From an uncultured Alphaproteobacteria bacterium (GTDB taxonomy: Bacteria > Pseudomonadota > Alphaproteobacteria > Rhodobacterales > Rhodobacteraceae), in the NCBI GenBank assembly GCA_929200255.1, contig CAKMYZ010000008.1, forward strand, positions 1 to 64,000: a stretch of 64,000 nucleotides of DNA. Reading direction: 5' to 3'. Position 1 is the stretch's first letter, and every line of letters begins with the position of its first letter. Positions 1 to 8,239 of the stretch are shown one piece after another. The translations under genes were made by a program, and so were the position numbers. The notes under the pieces are model-generated. The model was not told the DNA's origin and searched no databases. It worked only from the letters and a program-made list of their open reading frames with translations.

Positions 1-24
1 GTCGTGTCCAAAATCGTCGAGTAA
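1..24 (+). CDS. tuf: Elongation factor Tu, last 7 codons (partial)
   Basis: The window opens in frame with codons for VVSKIVE followed by TAA, which matches the conserved C-terminus of alphaproteobacterial EF-Tu. EF-Tu delivers aminoacyl-tRNA to the ribosome as a GTPase in the cytoplasm. Finding tRNA-Trp, secE, nusG, rplK and rplA downstream supports the call, because one tuf copy is commonly placed before this set. Only the C-terminal tip is visible, so nothing can be said about the rest of the protein. A strong terminator follows about 165 bases later. Confidence 0.85.
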   Translation, partial: VVSKIVE

Positions 25-125
25 GGGGCGGCTTCGCGCAGCGAAACGCACCTAGGAGGCGGCAGTGGTTTGCTTGCAAACCATGAGAGCCTTCACCCTC
101 TCGGGGGAACGCGACATCGAACGAC

Positions 126-158
126 GCGTGGGTTGCACCCACCCTACATAGGGCGGCT
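126..158 (-). repeat. Palindromic intergenic repeat, copy 1
   Basis: Read on the minus strand this gives AGCCGCCC, then TATGTAGGGTGGGT, a short loop and ACCCACGC. It resembles the element at 4201-4243 on the plus strand (CCGCCC, ATGTAGGATGGGC, GCCCATCGC), with paired changes that keep the stem. Two copies in neighbouring untranslated regions suggest a dispersed extragenic palindrome. Function is unknown; RNA stabilisation or termination are possibilities. Confidence 0.45.
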
Positions 159-189
159 AAAACCCACCGCACCGTACGAACAAACAAAA

Positions 190-217
190 GGCCGCCCCAA
201 AGGGGGCGGCCTTTTTT
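190..217 (+). terminator. Intrinsic terminator after tuf
   Basis: A perfect 9-bp GC-rich stem (GGCCGCCCC, loop AAAG, GGGGCGGCC) is followed directly by six T residues. This is a textbook Rho-independent terminator on the plus strand. It would end the tuf transcript before the acetyltransferase gene. Confidence 0.9.
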
Positions 218-382
218 ATAACTGCCGTTATCTGTTTGTGTGAAGAACCTATCTCTAGTGTGACAAGACGCGATGAGGGGCTGTCATCGCCGCCGCGCTG
301 TCCTAAGAAGAACCCAGGCCTCGCCGCAAATTGACACAATCCATCCAAAGATGGGGATATCCCCAACGGAGACCCAAGACAT

Positions 383-1042
383 ATGCCTTTCCCTGCCGCT
401 GACGTCCTTCATCCTGTCACCCTTCCTGATGGCACGGTTCACAAAGGGAACGTCTTTTTGAACGCTGCGATCACCCATCCCAATTGGAGTATTGGTGACT
501 ACACTTATGCCAATGACTTCGACCCACCAGAAACTCCTGAGGGCTGGGCCGGGCGGTTGGCTCCATATCTGTTCCCGATCGCGATGGACCGCATCATCAT
601 CGGCAAGTTCGGTCAGATAGCCCATGGTGTGAGATTTATAACCGATGGAGCAAACCACGCGCGGGAGGGCTTTTCGACCTTCCCCTTTGCCATTCACCAG
701 CCTGAGCGCTTTGCGGACTACCCCAAGACCCTTCGCCCGGGTCGCGACATTCGGATCGGTCATGACGTCTGGATCGGAACAGAGGCGCGGATCATGGCCG
801 GGGCAGAAATTGGCAATGGTGTGATCGTCGGTGCGGGGGCGGTGGTGACAGGCAAGGTTCCTGACTATGCCATTGTTGCTGGAAACCGCGCCACCATACA
901 GCGGATGCGTTTTGATGATGCGACAATTGAGAAGCTCAATCAGATCGCGTGGTGGGACTGGGATATCGCCCATATTCTGGAGCATGAGACCGCGATTACA
1001 AGTGCTGACCTTGCAGCACTTACGCGCGCGTCAGGGCTTTAG
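383..1042 (+). CDS. CatB/Vat-type hexapeptide acetyltransferase
   Basis: This 219-aa protein has the left-handed beta-helix acyltransferase pattern of xenobiotic acetyltransferases, which move an acetyl group from acetyl-CoA to a hydroxyl of a small substrate. The region around residues 70-95 carries GQIAHGVRF and DGANHAREG, placing the family's catalytic His. Hexapeptide turns follow at about 125-165 (IGHDVWIGTEARIMAGAEIG, then VGAGAVVTG). The length matches CatB-like proteins. Its stop overlaps the end of the convergent acyltransferase-like gene by 4 bp. A role in antibiotic resistance is not shown; chromosomal relatives often have unknown substrates. A long minus-strand frame over the same bases is a shadow. 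Confidence 0.85.
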   Translation: MPFPAADVLHPVTLPDGTVHKGNVFLNAAITHPNWSIGDYTYANDFDPPETPEGWAGRLAPYLFPIAMDRIIIGKFGQIAHGVRFITDGANHAREGFSTFPFAIHQPERFADYPKTLRPGRDIRIGHDVWIGTEARIMAGAEIGNGVIVGAGAVVTGKVPDYAIVAGNRATIQRMRFDDATIEKLNQIAWWDWDIAHILEHETAITSADLAALTRASGL

Positions 1043-1731
1043 GCCCCCGGCGCGACATCCGCCAATGCATCAGCCCGATGGGCCGCATCTGTAAGCGTTT
1101 TTTGCAGGTTTGTGCGGAGCGTTTCGAGTTCGTCAGTCGTCATTTTGCGCGCCGCTGACAATCCTCTGGCGCGCTGGAATACAAACGCTCCGTTGCCAAA
1201 AGGTTTTGGCACCATCATCTGATCCCACGACGACAACCTGCGCGATTTGCTGGTAGAGAATGCATAGCAAAACACCGGCAACCCCGTCGTCCGTGCCCAT
1301 TCAAGCGGTGCGTCCTTGACCAAAAGCGCGGGGCCCAGTGGCCCATCAGCTGTCATGCCGATGCTGACCCCTTCCTTGACCCGTCGCAAGATTGTGCGTG
1401 ACGCCACACGGTTTGACAGCTTGCGCGACATTTCCATTGGTTGCAGGCCCACACGGCGCTGCAATGCGCCCGAAACGCGTCCGATGGGGGATTTGTCGTA
1501 GAGGCTGGACAGGGGCGCCGTATCGACTGGCCAATGCAATGCGCCCATCACGGATCGGCTATGCCACATGATCAACAGTACGGGGCCTTCGGCCAGTGCC
1601 GATTTCAGCTCATCCTGCCCTTCGATCTGCCATTTGGTCGTATGGTTGCAGAATGAGAGGTAACTGCCGGCGCAGGCGGCCAGAGCAGAGGCCAGGAGTT
1701 CAGATTTTTCGATCCGTCTACGTAGCGACAT
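1039..1731 (-). CDS. DUF374/LPLAT-family acyltransferase-like protein
   Basis: This 230-aa protein resembles the DUF374 branch of lysophospholipid acyltransferases, membrane-associated enzymes that attach acyl chains to lipid acceptors. LLIMWHSRSVMG near residue 55 corresponds to the family's His-containing block, and SIGMTADGPLGP near residue 125 matches the diagnostic DGPxGP segment. The N-terminus (about 10-30) is hydrophobic enough for a membrane anchor. It lies tail to tail with the acetyltransferase and just downstream of a small membrane protein on the same strand, with a 14-base gap, so the two may be co-transcribed. The physiological substrate is unknown. Confidence 0.8.
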   Translation of the reverse strand: MSLRRRIEKSELLASALAACAGSYLSFCNHTTKWQIEGQDELKSALAEGPVLLIMWHSRSVMGALHWPVDTAPLSSLYDKSPIGRVSGALQRRVGLQPMEMSRKLSNRVASRTILRRVKEGVSIGMTADGPLGPALLVKDAPLEWARTTGLPVFCYAFSTSKSRRLSSWDQMMVPKPFGNGAFVFQRARGLSAARKMTTDELETLRTNLQKTLTDAAHRADALADVAPGA

Positions 1732-1745
1732 CGCCTGCGCCGCCC

Positions 1746-1970
1746 TTATCGCTGCTTTGTGCGCCAGCCGTCATTGGTATCCATCCACCTCACCGCAAGC
1801 CAATACCAGAGCGAAGCCAGCAAAAGGACCAAGGCGGTCGGATCTGCGAAGTGGTAGGTCAACCCAAGTGCAAGGGCGACACAAATCCACAGGTAGAGCA
1901 TCGCTGTCGCGCGCGTGCCGACCCCCCAAAGGCCGATTTTCACGTAAGCTGGTGCGTTCCGATATGCCAT
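1746..1970 (-). CDS. Small two-helix membrane protein, unknown
   Basis: This 74-aa protein has two likely membrane helices, about residues 22-38 (ATAMLYLWICVALALGL) and 44-62 (ALVLLLASLWYWLAVRW), and a charged C-terminal tail. I do not recognise a named family. It precedes the DUF374-like gene with 14 bases between them, which suggests an operon and possibly a shared role at the inner membrane. The composition fits a real short membrane protein, but coding status rests on reading frame, hydropathy and context only. Confidence 0.6.
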   Translation of the reverse strand: MAYRNAPAYVKIGLWGVGTRATAMLYLWICVALALGLTYHFADPTALVLLLASLWYWLAVRWMDTNDGWRTKQR

Positions 1971-2140
1971 GGAGTGCGCCTTTCAGTGTTACAGGCCCAA
2001 GATAGGGTTTTTTAGACGACAAAGAAGGACAATTGAAAGGAAATATGGCGGTAACGCTGAACTGATGCAAAGTCCTTTGCCGTTTCGCACCTTCCCCCTT
2101 GATCCCGCTTTGGTTTCAGACTAACCCGACACCCGGTCAT

Positions 2141-2216
<76 letters not shown>

Positions 2217-2250
2217 GACCAGATCACCGACCGACGCAGCCGGAGGATCA

Positions 2251-3141
2251 TTGTCAGCCATGACCAGCCGCCCAATCTCTGTTGCGTTCCATATTGGTGT
2301 TCACAAAACCGCCACGTCCCATTTGCAAGACGCGCTCGGCACGGCCCAAGAGGCAATGCGCGCAGATGGCGTATGTTACTTTGGACCGGAAGCGTTCCGG
2401 CTACCCGGCCGGACCATCCCAGCCTTGTTTGGGCTGCACAGCAAAACGACAGTGCCGCACCCTCCCGCTGTTGCGCGTCTGGCGCGGATGGCCGCGGATG
2501 GCCACCGGGTTGTGATCAGCGAAGAGAACTTCATCGGGGCGCTCAATCCGACAAAGGATGGGCGTGACAAGCCGCGCTATGCCGCTGCTGCACGCCGGTT
2601 GAACGGTTTGGCCGAAGCAATGGGACAGCAGGTGGACGTCTTTGTGGCGTTGCGCCGCCCGACGACATTCATCAATTCGGCTTATTGCCAGTCGCTGTTT
2701 GGCGGCAACTTCGGCCCGGTAGCGACCTATCTGGCGCAGAATCGGCCTACCGATGTCGATTGGCACGCTATGGTCCGGCGCATCGCCGATGCGCCACACA
2801 TCGGGCAGATCATCGTTTGGCGATATGAAGACTATGCTTCGCTTTTCAAACCGATCACGCGGGCTCTGGTTGGCGCGCAGGCCGCCAGCCATCTGATGCC
2901 CGCTGAACGCCGGATCAATCGCGGTTTGTCTGCAGCGGCTGTGGCAGACGTCCTGCATCGCCAAGCAGACAGTGCGATTGATCTGCCTGCGACTGTAGCG
3001 CGCTACATGCTGTCCGTGGATCACGGCTATCCTGCCTTTGACGCATTCACAGCAGAGGAACACGCGGCAAGCGAAGCGGCATATGCCGCGCAAATCGAAC
3101 GTATCGCCGCGCTGCCCGATGTCACGGTGCTGCGCCCTTAG
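2251..3141 (+). CDS. Sulfotransferase-like protein
   Basis: This roughly 296-aa protein opens with FHIGVHKTATSHLQ, which fits the 5'-phosphosulfate-binding loop of PAPS-dependent sulfotransferases, and later has VFVALRRPTTFINSAY, which fits the second phosphate-binding segment. Such proteins transfer sulfuryl groups to sugars, lipids or proteins; the substrate here is unknown. The start is ambiguous: a GGAGG at 2242-2246 lies 4 bases before TTG 2251 and 13 before ATG 2260. The gene begins only 35 bases after tRNA-Trp and ends 100 bases before secE, so it sits inside a normally tight tRNA-Trp/secE pair and looks like a lineage-specific insertion. Confidence 0.7.
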   Translation: MSAMTSRPISVAFHIGVHKTATSHLQDALGTAQEAMRADGVCYFGPEAFRLPGRTIPALFGLHSKTTVPHPPAVARLARMAADGHRVVISEENFIGALNPTKDGRDKPRYAAAARRLNGLAEAMGQQVDVFVALRRPTTFINSAYCQSLFGGNFGPVATYLAQNRPTDVDWHAMVRRIADAPHIGQIIVWRYEDYASLFKPITRALVGAQAASHLMPAERRINRGLSAAAVADVLHRQADSAIDLPATVARYMLSVDHGYPAFDAFTAEEHAASEAAYAAQIERIAALPDVTVLRP

Positions 3142-3241
3142 CCCCTGTGCCGCAGAAGTGTTTGATGGCGGGCCACAGCACTCTTGAATTTACACGCCGT
3201 TGCCCGTATGTGCCTCTTGTTTTGATAAAGGACAAACCGTC

Positions 3242-3442
3242 ATGGCCATCGCCAACCCCGTCAAGTTTATTCAGGAAGTCCGCTCGGAGGTGTCCAAGGT
3301 CGTTTGGCCGACCCGCCGTGAGGTTCTTTTGACGACCGTGATGGTCTTTATCATGGCTGCATTGACAGCGATCTTCTTTTCCATCGTCGATTTGCTGATC
3401 CGCACGGGTTTGACGGGCGTTCTGACGTACTTTGGCGGCTAA
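3242..3442 (+). CDS. secE: Preprotein translocase subunit SecE
   Basis: This 66-aa single-span membrane protein is the SecE clamp that stabilises SecY in the SecYEG protein channel of the inner membrane. The N-terminal amphipathic part (KFIQEVRSEVSKVVWPTRREV) holds the VWPTR signature of the family, followed by one membrane helix at about residues 31-55. The start chosen is ATG 3242, preceded by AAAGGA about 10 bases upstream; an in-frame ATG at 3200 would add 14 residues that do not fit SecE. It precedes nusG, as in most bacteria. Confidence 0.95.
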   Translation: MAIANPVKFIQEVRSEVSKVVWPTRREVLLTTVMVFIMAALTAIFFSIVDLLIRTGLTGVLTYFGG

Positions 3443-3504
3443 CAGCGCGGAATCGCACCGTCCCTCTTGAAAACATCCGGTGGCAACGGTAAGAGCCAAC
3501 AACT

Positions 3505-3557
3505 TCCCGAAAATGGCGTGCTGCGAATCGAGTTGCACGCCGCTTTTATTTTCGGGA
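3505..3557 (+). ncRNA. Large hairpin in the secE-nusG spacer
   Basis: An inverted repeat can form a long stem: 3505-3514 (TCCCGAAAAT) pairs with 3548-3557 (ATTTTCGGGA), and 3515-3521 (GGCGTGC) with 3535-3541 (GCACGCC). The closing loop has 13 bases and one strand has a 6-base bulge. There is no T-tract, so it is not a standard terminator. A second small stem (CGCGA, loop TGGG, TCGCG) lies at 3593-3606. The structure may be an mRNA processing or regulatory element; this is inference. Confidence 0.45.
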
Positions 3558-3626
3558 CCGGCGCGCTGCGCTGATGAAAATGGAAACAGGCCCGCGATGG
3601 GTCGCGACGACAAGGTGCTCTGACAG

Positions 3627-4157
3627 ATGGCCAAACGGTGGTATTCGGTAAGCGTTCTTTCAAACTTCGAAAAGAAGATTGCAGAGGCGATTACAATCAA
3701 AGCAGAAGAGCAGGGCCTGTCTGAGCAGATCGATGAGGTTCTGGTTCCGACTGAAGAAGTCATCGAAATTCGTCGCAATAAGAAAGTCACTGCCGAGCGC
3801 CGCTTTATGCCCGGCTACGTGTTGGTCCATATGGAAATGTCCGATGAGGGCTATCACCTGATCAACTCGATCAACCGCGTCACCGGCTTTCTTGGCCCGC
3901 AAGGCCGCCCGATGCCGATGCGCGATGCCGAAGTGCAGGCCATCCTTGGCCGCGTGCAGGAAGGCGAAGATGCGCCACGCACGCTGATCCACTTCGAGAT
4001 TGGCGAGAAGATCAAGGTAAACGACGGGCCGTTCGAAGATTTCGACGGCATGGTCGAGGAAGTGGACGAAGAGAACCAGCGCCTGAAGGTGACTGTATCG
4101 ATCTTTGGCCGCGAAACCCCGGTCGAATTGGAATTCACGCAGGTTAGCAAACAGTAA
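3627..4157 (+). CDS. nusG: Transcription termination/antitermination protein NusG
   Basis: NusG (176 aa) binds RNA polymerase through its N-terminal domain and links it to Rho or the ribosome through a C-terminal KOW domain. The N-terminal NGN domain starts [19 protein letters not shown] and contains [14 protein letters not shown] near residue 60. The KOW part around 125-176 contains [16 protein letters not shown] and the family-typical ending [11 protein letters not shown]. Length is normal. A clear Shine-Dalgarno sequence is missing next to the ATG, and a structured spacer separates it from secE. Confidence 0.97.
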   Translation: MAKRWYSVSVLSNFEKKIAEAITIKAEEQGLSEQIDEVLVPTEEVIEIRRNKKVTAERRFMPGYVLVHMEMSDEGYHLINSINRVTGFLGPQGRPMPMRDAEVQAILGRVQEGEDAPRTLIHFEIGEKIKVNDGPFEDFDGMVEEVDEENQRLKVTVSIFGRETPVELEFTQVSKQ

Positions 4158-4200
4158 CCTTCGTGTTCAGACGTGGGAGGGGTGACCCTAACCACGGCAT

Positions 4201-4243
4201 AACCGCCCTTTAGGGCAATGTAGGATGGGCCATCGCCCATCGC
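4201..4243 (+). repeat. Palindromic element in the rplK leader, copy 2
   Basis: Two adjacent hairpins occupy the nusG-rplK spacer: GCCC, loop TTTA, GGGC at 4205-4216, and GATGGGC, loop CATC, GCCCATC at 4224-4241. The second half matches the repeat at 126-158 in inverted orientation. Because it sits in the leader of the L11 operon, a regulatory role such as an L1 binding site is conceivable, but the likeness to the tuf 3' copy argues for a dispersed palindrome. Confidence 0.45.
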
Positions 4244-4261
4244 TGGAAAAGGAGAGGCCCC

Positions 4262-4687
4262 ATGGCCAAGAAGATTATGGGCACGCTCAAGCTGCAGGTT
4301 CCTGCAGGCGCGGCAAACCCGTCCCCACCCGTCGGTCCTGCGCTAGGTCAGCGCGGCATCAATATCATGGAATTCTGCAAGGCGTTCAACGCCAAGACAG
4401 AAGACATGGAAAAGAATGCCCCATGCCCAACCGTCATTACCTATTATCAGGACAAGTCCTTTACGATGGACATCAAGACGCCACCTGCGTCTTACTACAT
4501 CAAGAAAGCGGCAAAGCTGAAATCCGGCTCCAAAGAGCCGGGCAAATCTGTTGCAGGTTCCATCACCGGTAAGCAGGTCCGTGAAATCGCAGAAGCCAAA
4601 ATGAAGGACCTCAACGCGACGTCCATCGAAGGCGCTATGCTGATCATCGCGGGTTCTGCCCGTTCTATGGGCGTTGAGGTGAAGTAA
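4262..4687 (+). CDS. rplK: 50S ribosomal protein L11
   Basis: L11 (141 aa) binds 23S rRNA at the GTPase-associated centre and takes part in factor binding and stringent-response sensing. The N-terminal domain includes [20 protein letters not shown] with the proline-rich switch, and the RNA-binding C-terminal domain ends [20 protein letters not shown]. Length is exactly typical. It is preceded by AAAAGGAGAGG, an excellent ribosome binding site. Its stop overlaps the rplA start by one base (TAATG), which implies translational coupling. Confidence 0.98.
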   Translation: MAKKIMGTLKLQVPAGAANPSPPVGPALGQRGINIMEFCKAFNAKTEDMEKNAPCPTVITYYQDKSFTMDIKTPPASYYIKKAAKLKSGSKEPGKSVAGSITGKQVREIAEAKMKDLNATSIEGAMLIIAGSARSMGVEVK

Positions 4688-5388
4688 TGGCAAAGTTTGG
4701 TAAGCGTACAACTGCGGCCCGCGCCGCATTCGAAGGCAAGCACAACGTATCCGTTGCAGAAGCCGCATCCCTGGTCAAAGACAACGCCAAGGCGAAATTT
4801 GACGAAAGCATCGAAATCGCGATGACACTGGGCGTTGACCCACGTCATGCCGACCAGATGGTCCGCGGTACTGTTTCATTGCCCCATGGCACAGGCAAAA
4901 CTGTCCGCGTTGCTGTTTTCGCCCGTGGCGAAAAGGCGGATGAAGCAAAAGCAGCGGGTGCAGATATCGTCGGTGCAGAAGACCTGATGGAAACCGTTCA
5001 AGGCGGTACAATCGACTTTGACCGCTGCATCGCCACACCTGACATGATGGCCGTTGTTGGCCGCCTGGGTAAGGTGCTGGGTCCGCGCAACCTGATGCCG
5101 AACCCACGCGTTGGCACGGTGACCATGGACGTTAAGGAAGCTGTAGAAGCTGCCAAGGGCGGTCAGGTGCAGTTCAAAGCAGAAAAAGCTGGCGTGGTTC
5201 ACGCGGGCATCGGCAAAGCTTCATTCTCTGCGCAGCAAATCGAAGAGAACATGAAGGCCTTTGTTGATGCAGTCAGCAAAGCCAAGCCAGCAGGCGCCAA
5301 AGGCACCTACATGAAGAAGATCGCAGTGAGCTCGACAATGGGTCCGGGTGTTTCGATCGATGTCGCCTCCGCGACTGGCAACGCATAA
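4687..5388 (+). CDS. rplA: 50S ribosomal protein L1
   Basis: L1 (233 aa) forms the mobile L1 stalk of the large subunit, helps tRNA leave the E site, and in many bacteria represses its own operon. The sequence runs through [22 protein letters not shown] (about 50-72) and the family signature [20 protein letters not shown] (about 121-140). It is coupled to rplK by a one-base overlap and followed by a strong terminator. rplJ, rplL and rpoB do not follow directly here. Confidence 0.98.
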   Translation: MAKFGKRTTAARAAFEGKHNVSVAEAASLVKDNAKAKFDESIEIAMTLGVDPRHADQMVRGTVSLPHGTGKTVRVAVFARGEKADEAKAAGADIVGAEDLMETVQGGTIDFDRCIATPDMMAVVGRLGKVLGPRNLMPNPRVGTVTMDVKEAVEAAKGGQVQFKAEKAGVVHAGIGKASFSAQQIEENMKAFVDAVSKAKPAGAKGTYMKKIAVSSTMGPGVSIDVASATGNA

Positions 5389-5413
5389 ATTCTCGCACCA
5401 TCACATGCGAGAG

Positions 5414-5443
5414 ACGGCAGGCCGGATCGGCCTGCCGTTTTTT
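5414..5443 (+). terminator. Intrinsic terminator after rplA
   Basis: A perfect 10-bp stem (ACGGCAGGCC, loop GGATC, GGCCTGCCGT) is followed by a run of six T residues at 5438-5443. It ends the rplK-rplA transcript before the tungstate transporter genes. Confidence 0.92.
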
Positions 5444-5538
5444 GTTTCTAAGGGCCTTTGCGCCGTTTCCTGCTTGTCTTTTTCGTCAAAAAGCTGAACC
5501 TTTATTTATCCGGCAGCAAAGGCAAGTGCGGCACTTTC

Positions 5539-6243
5539 ATGTTTGAACTGATAGAAGGGCTGAAGGCTGCGTTCCGGCTTGTGATTACGTTCGATCCGGA
5601 ACTATGGGAGATCAGTTTGCGGTCATTGCGCGTGACGCTGACCGCCCTGTTGATCGCTTCGCTTATTGCGATGCCATTGGGCACATACCTTGCGGTGCAA
5701 AGGTTCCGATACCGTAGATTTGTCATCGCAATCATCAATGCGCTGATGGGGCTGCCCCCTGTTGTTGTCGGGCTGATTGTCTATATTTTATTGTCACGCA
5801 GCGGCCCGTTTGGTGTGTTCAATCTGCTATTTACGCCGACCGCAATGATCATAGCGCAGGTGGTCATTATAACGCCCCTGATCGCATCGATTGCACATCA
5901 GGCCATGCGCGAGCTTTGGGCCGAATATCATGATCTGCTGATCTCGCTGAATACAACCAAGGCGCAGCGTATTCGGACGCTCATTTGGGACGGGCGGCGC
6001 AACTTGTTGACGGCTGCGCTTGCTGGCTTTGGCCGGGCCATCGGAGAGGTGGGCGCGATCATGATCGTCGGCGGCAACATCGACAATGTGACGCGTGTTC
6101 TGACAACAGCGATCGCCCTTGAAACGGGCAAGGGTGACTTTGCTTTGGCGCTTGGCCTTGGCTTTGTGCTGATTGGCATTGCGGTGGTGGTCAATCTCGC
6201 GATTCATGCCCTCTCGCGGACCGAACGGGAGGGGCGCTGGTGA
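5539..6243 (+). CDS. tupB: Tungstate ABC transporter permease TupB
   Basis: This 234-aa inner-membrane permease resembles TupB, which forms the channel of the high-affinity tungstate importer. It has about five hydrophobic helices and the cytoplasmic loop typical of this importer class (AEYHDLLISLNTTKAQRIRTLIW, then GRAIGEVGAIMIVGGNID around 170-188), which contacts the ATPase. ATG 5539 was chosen; an in-frame TTG at 5458 would add 27 poorly conserved-looking residues. It overlaps the ATPase gene by 4 bp (GTGA). The neighbouring formate dehydrogenase is a likely consumer of the imported oxyanion. Confidence 0.85.
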   Translation: MFELIEGLKAAFRLVITFDPELWEISLRSLRVTLTALLIASLIAMPLGTYLAVQRFRYRRFVIAIINALMGLPPVVVGLIVYILLSRSGPFGVFNLLFTPTAMIIAQVVIITPLIASIAHQAMRELWAEYHDLLISLNTTKAQRIRTLIWDGRRNLLTAALAGFGRAIGEVGAIMIVGGNIDNVTRVLTTAIALETGKGDFALALGLGFVLIGIAVVVNLAIHALSRTEREGRW

Positions 6244-6944
6244 CTGGGATGTTCCCTTTGACCCTGAACCAGGTGGTTGTGCGGCGGCGCGGGAGGCTTG
6301 TCATCGGTCCGGTCGACCTGACAATTGGTCAAGGTGGGCCGCTGATAGTCATGGGCCCAAACGGGTCTGGTAAAACCACGCTGTTGCGGGTCATGCACGG
6401 TGTCGAGCGCATCAATGCCGGCAGTATCAACTGGGCGCGGGAACACCCCGAACGACATGCGTTCGTGTTCCAATCACCGATCATCATGCGCCGGTCAGTC
6501 TTTGAAAACCTGGCCTATCCACTGCGCCTTTTGCGCCGACCCAAAGACGAGATATCAGACGCCGTCAATCACTGGATCACGCGCATTGGCCTTGAAAACA
6601 GAGGGACAACATCTGCGTCGCGCCTTTCAGGTGGAGAGCGGCAAAAACTGGCGCTTGCGCGGGCTTTGATCCGCAAGCCTGATGTCCTTTTTCTGGATGA
6701 GCCTTGTGCCAATCTTGACGGTCGCGCCACCCGCGAGATTGAAGCGTTGCTGCAAGAAACCGCCGTTACAGGTACCCGGGTGATTATGTCGACACATGAC
6801 ATGGGTCAGGCGCGTCGACTTGCACAGGAGATTGTCTTCATGCTTGGTGGCAAAGTACATGAAACCGGTGATGCACAGAGTGCATTTGCGAATCCAAAAA
6901 CTGCAGAGTTTGCCGCGTTCCAAAGAGGGGATATCGTCACATGA
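6240..6944 (+). CDS. tupC: Tungstate ABC transporter ATP-binding protein TupC
   Basis: This 234-aa ATPase powers the TupABC importer. Walker A (GPNGSGKTT, about 40-48), a Q-loop (VFQSP), the ABC signature (LSGGERQ, about 129-135), Walker B (VLFLDEP, about 149-155) and the H-loop His (STHDM) are all visible. The start is GTG 6240, overlapping the permease stop. The binding-protein gene tupA begins inside its last codons (ATGA at 6941-6944), so the three genes form one translationally coupled operon. Confidence 0.92.
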   Translation: MTGMFPLTLNQVVVRRRGRLVIGPVDLTIGQGGPLIVMGPNGSGKTTLLRVMHGVERINAGSINWAREHPERHAFVFQSPIIMRRSVFENLAYPLRLLRRPKDEISDAVNHWITRIGLENRGTTSASRLSGGERQKLALARALIRKPDVLFLDEPCANLDGRATREIEALLQETAVTGTRVIMSTHDMGQARRLAQEIVFMLGGKVHETGDAQSAFANPKTAEFAAFQRGDIVT

Positions 6945-7744
6945 AACACATCCTGTTTGTGATCCTTGCCTTGTTGCTGGCCCGGCCCGGTGCCGCTGAT
7001 GGGATGCGTCTGGCTGTGACGACGTCCTTTGACAATTCTGGGCTTTCTGATGTGCTGTTGCCGGTGATCCGCGAAGAGACAGGCATTGACGTGCAACTCT
7101 TGGTGGTTGGCACCGGACAGGCCCTGCGCCTTGGAGAGGCGGGCGACGTTGATGCGGTGCTGGTTCATTCCCGCGCGGCAGAAGAGGCCTTTGTTGCCGC
7201 AGGTCACGGCACCCACCGGCGCGAGATCATGTACAATGATTTTGTTTTGATCGGCCCTGCCGATGACCCCGCCAATATCGCCGATGCGCAGAATGCAGCA
7301 GAGGCCTTGCGGCGTATCGCGTCGGTGCAAGCCGCATTCGTCAGCCGGGGTGACGATAGCGGGACGCATAAGGCGGAACTCAATATCTGGATTGACGCAG
7401 GGCTTGATACCGGCACCTTTGGCACCTGGTACCGACCTGTGGGGGCGGGCATGGGTGCTGCGCTTAACACCGCGTCAGCGATGCAGGCTTATGTTGTGTC
7501 AGACCGTGCAAGCTGGTTGAATTTTGGGAACGTCGACGGTCTTGCCATGCTGTTTTCCGGCGATCCGGCACTATTCAACCAATATGCCTATTTGCCGGTG
7601 AACCCCGTCAAAAATACCGCAATCAAACACGAAGCAGCGACCGCGCTTGAGGCATGGCTGACCAGCCCGCGCGCCGCTGATCTGATCAATGGCTACACAA
7701 TCAATGGTGAAACACTGTTTGTCTTCAATGCATCGCCTGACTGA
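6941..7744 (+). CDS. tupA: Tungstate-binding periplasmic protein TupA
   Basis: This 267-aa solute-binding protein has an N-terminal signal peptide (about 1-19, cut near GAADG) and the features of TupA-type oxyanion binders: TTSFDNSGL just after the signal, VGTGQALRLGEAGDVDAVLVH, YNDFVLIGP and SRGDDSGTH, which would line the anion pocket. It captures tungstate in the periplasm and hands it to TupB. Gene order permease-ATPase-binding protein differs from the commoner A-B-C order. Molybdate cannot be excluded from sequence alone. It ends directly against the convergent DUF6505 gene. Confidence 0.9.
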   Translation: MKHILFVILALLLARPGAADGMRLAVTTSFDNSGLSDVLLPVIREETGIDVQLLVVGTGQALRLGEAGDVDAVLVHSRAAEEAFVAAGHGTHRREIMYNDFVLIGPADDPANIADAQNAAEALRRIASVQAAFVSRGDDSGTHKAELNIWIDAGLDTGTFGTWYRPVGAGMGAALNTASAMQAYVVSDRASWLNFGNVDGLAMLFSGDPALFNQYAYLPVNPVKNTAIKHEAATALEAWLTSPRAADLINGYTINGETLFVFNASPD

Positions 7745-8239
7745 TCAATGTTGATGCGGTTCATCATCCAGGGAACCGTGCACGGCGAACTGGGTGATAT
7801 CGGCCTCTTGCGCTTCGATCACGCGATAGGCCTCGCGCACGCCTGATGGCGTCAATTCACGCGCAACCGTCAGCAGGGTGTTGGGCGCATGATCGGCGCA
7901 AAGGTCAACCATTTGATCAATCTCTTCGTGGGCCACGCCAAGGGCTGCATCAACCGACGGCGCGCCGTAGATGTCGACAAAATGATGCGCCAACAAGGTT
8001 GCGATGGTATCGCGTTCCTGTTCTTCGATCTGGGTGACAGCAACAAAGCTGGTCCGCCCGAAGGTCTCGCAACCCATCCAGCCGTTGGCAAAAGCTTGCC
8101 GGGCCTTGCCGATCAGATCAGCCTCTGACCAGTTCGAAAATTCAAATCCACCGGAGATGCACCATTCGCCGGTGCGGGCTGGGTTGTGAAACACGCGCGT
8201 GTCGCTGTCGTCAAAATGGATGGCACGGGCAAGCTTCAT
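7745..8239 (-). CDS. DUF6505 family protein (formate dehydrogenase cluster)
   Basis: This 164-aa soluble protein resembles the DUF6505 family, seen next to formate dehydrogenase genes in Rhodobacterales. Recognisable stretches are WCISGGFEFSNW near residue 26 and GCETFGRTSFVAVTQ near 55. No catalytic motif can be assigned; the C-terminal HQH is His-rich. It overlaps the upstream lipoate-ligase-like gene by 4 bp and is the last gene of a leftward operon with the Mrp ATPase and the multi-cluster Fe-S protein. A role in maturation of the dehydrogenase is inferred from context only. Confidence 0.75.
   Translation of the reverse strand: MKLARAIHFDDSDTRVFHNPARTGEWCISGGFEFSNWSEADLIGKARQAFANGWMGCETFGRTSFVAVTQIEEQERDTIATLLAHHFVDIYGAPSVDAALGVAHEEIDQMVDLCADHAPNTLLTVARELTPSGVREAYRVIEAQEADITQFAVHGSLDDEPHQH

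Larger units (their letters stand above)
25..382. other. tuf 3' region: hairpins and terminator, no gene
   Basis: There is no credible gene between the tuf stop and the acetyltransferase start. The stretch is rich in inverted repeats: a 7-bp stem at 66-83 (TGGTTTG, loop CTTG, CAAACCA), a 6-bp stem at 128-142 (GTGGGT, loop TGC, ACCCAC) that belongs to a repeat also seen before rplK, and a full intrinsic terminator at 190-217. Short reading frames here lack ribosome binding sites and family resemblance. Confidence 0.6.

Noticed and set aside
284..985. Long minus-strand open frame (233 codons) opposite the acetyltransferase
   Set aside because: The plus-strand frame has clear CatB-like hexapeptide motifs, and the minus frame shows no recognisable domain.
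2401..3093. 230-codon minus-strand frame opposite the sulfotransferase-like gene
   Set aside because: The plus frame has the PAPS-binding motif; the minus frame has no motif or ribosome binding site.
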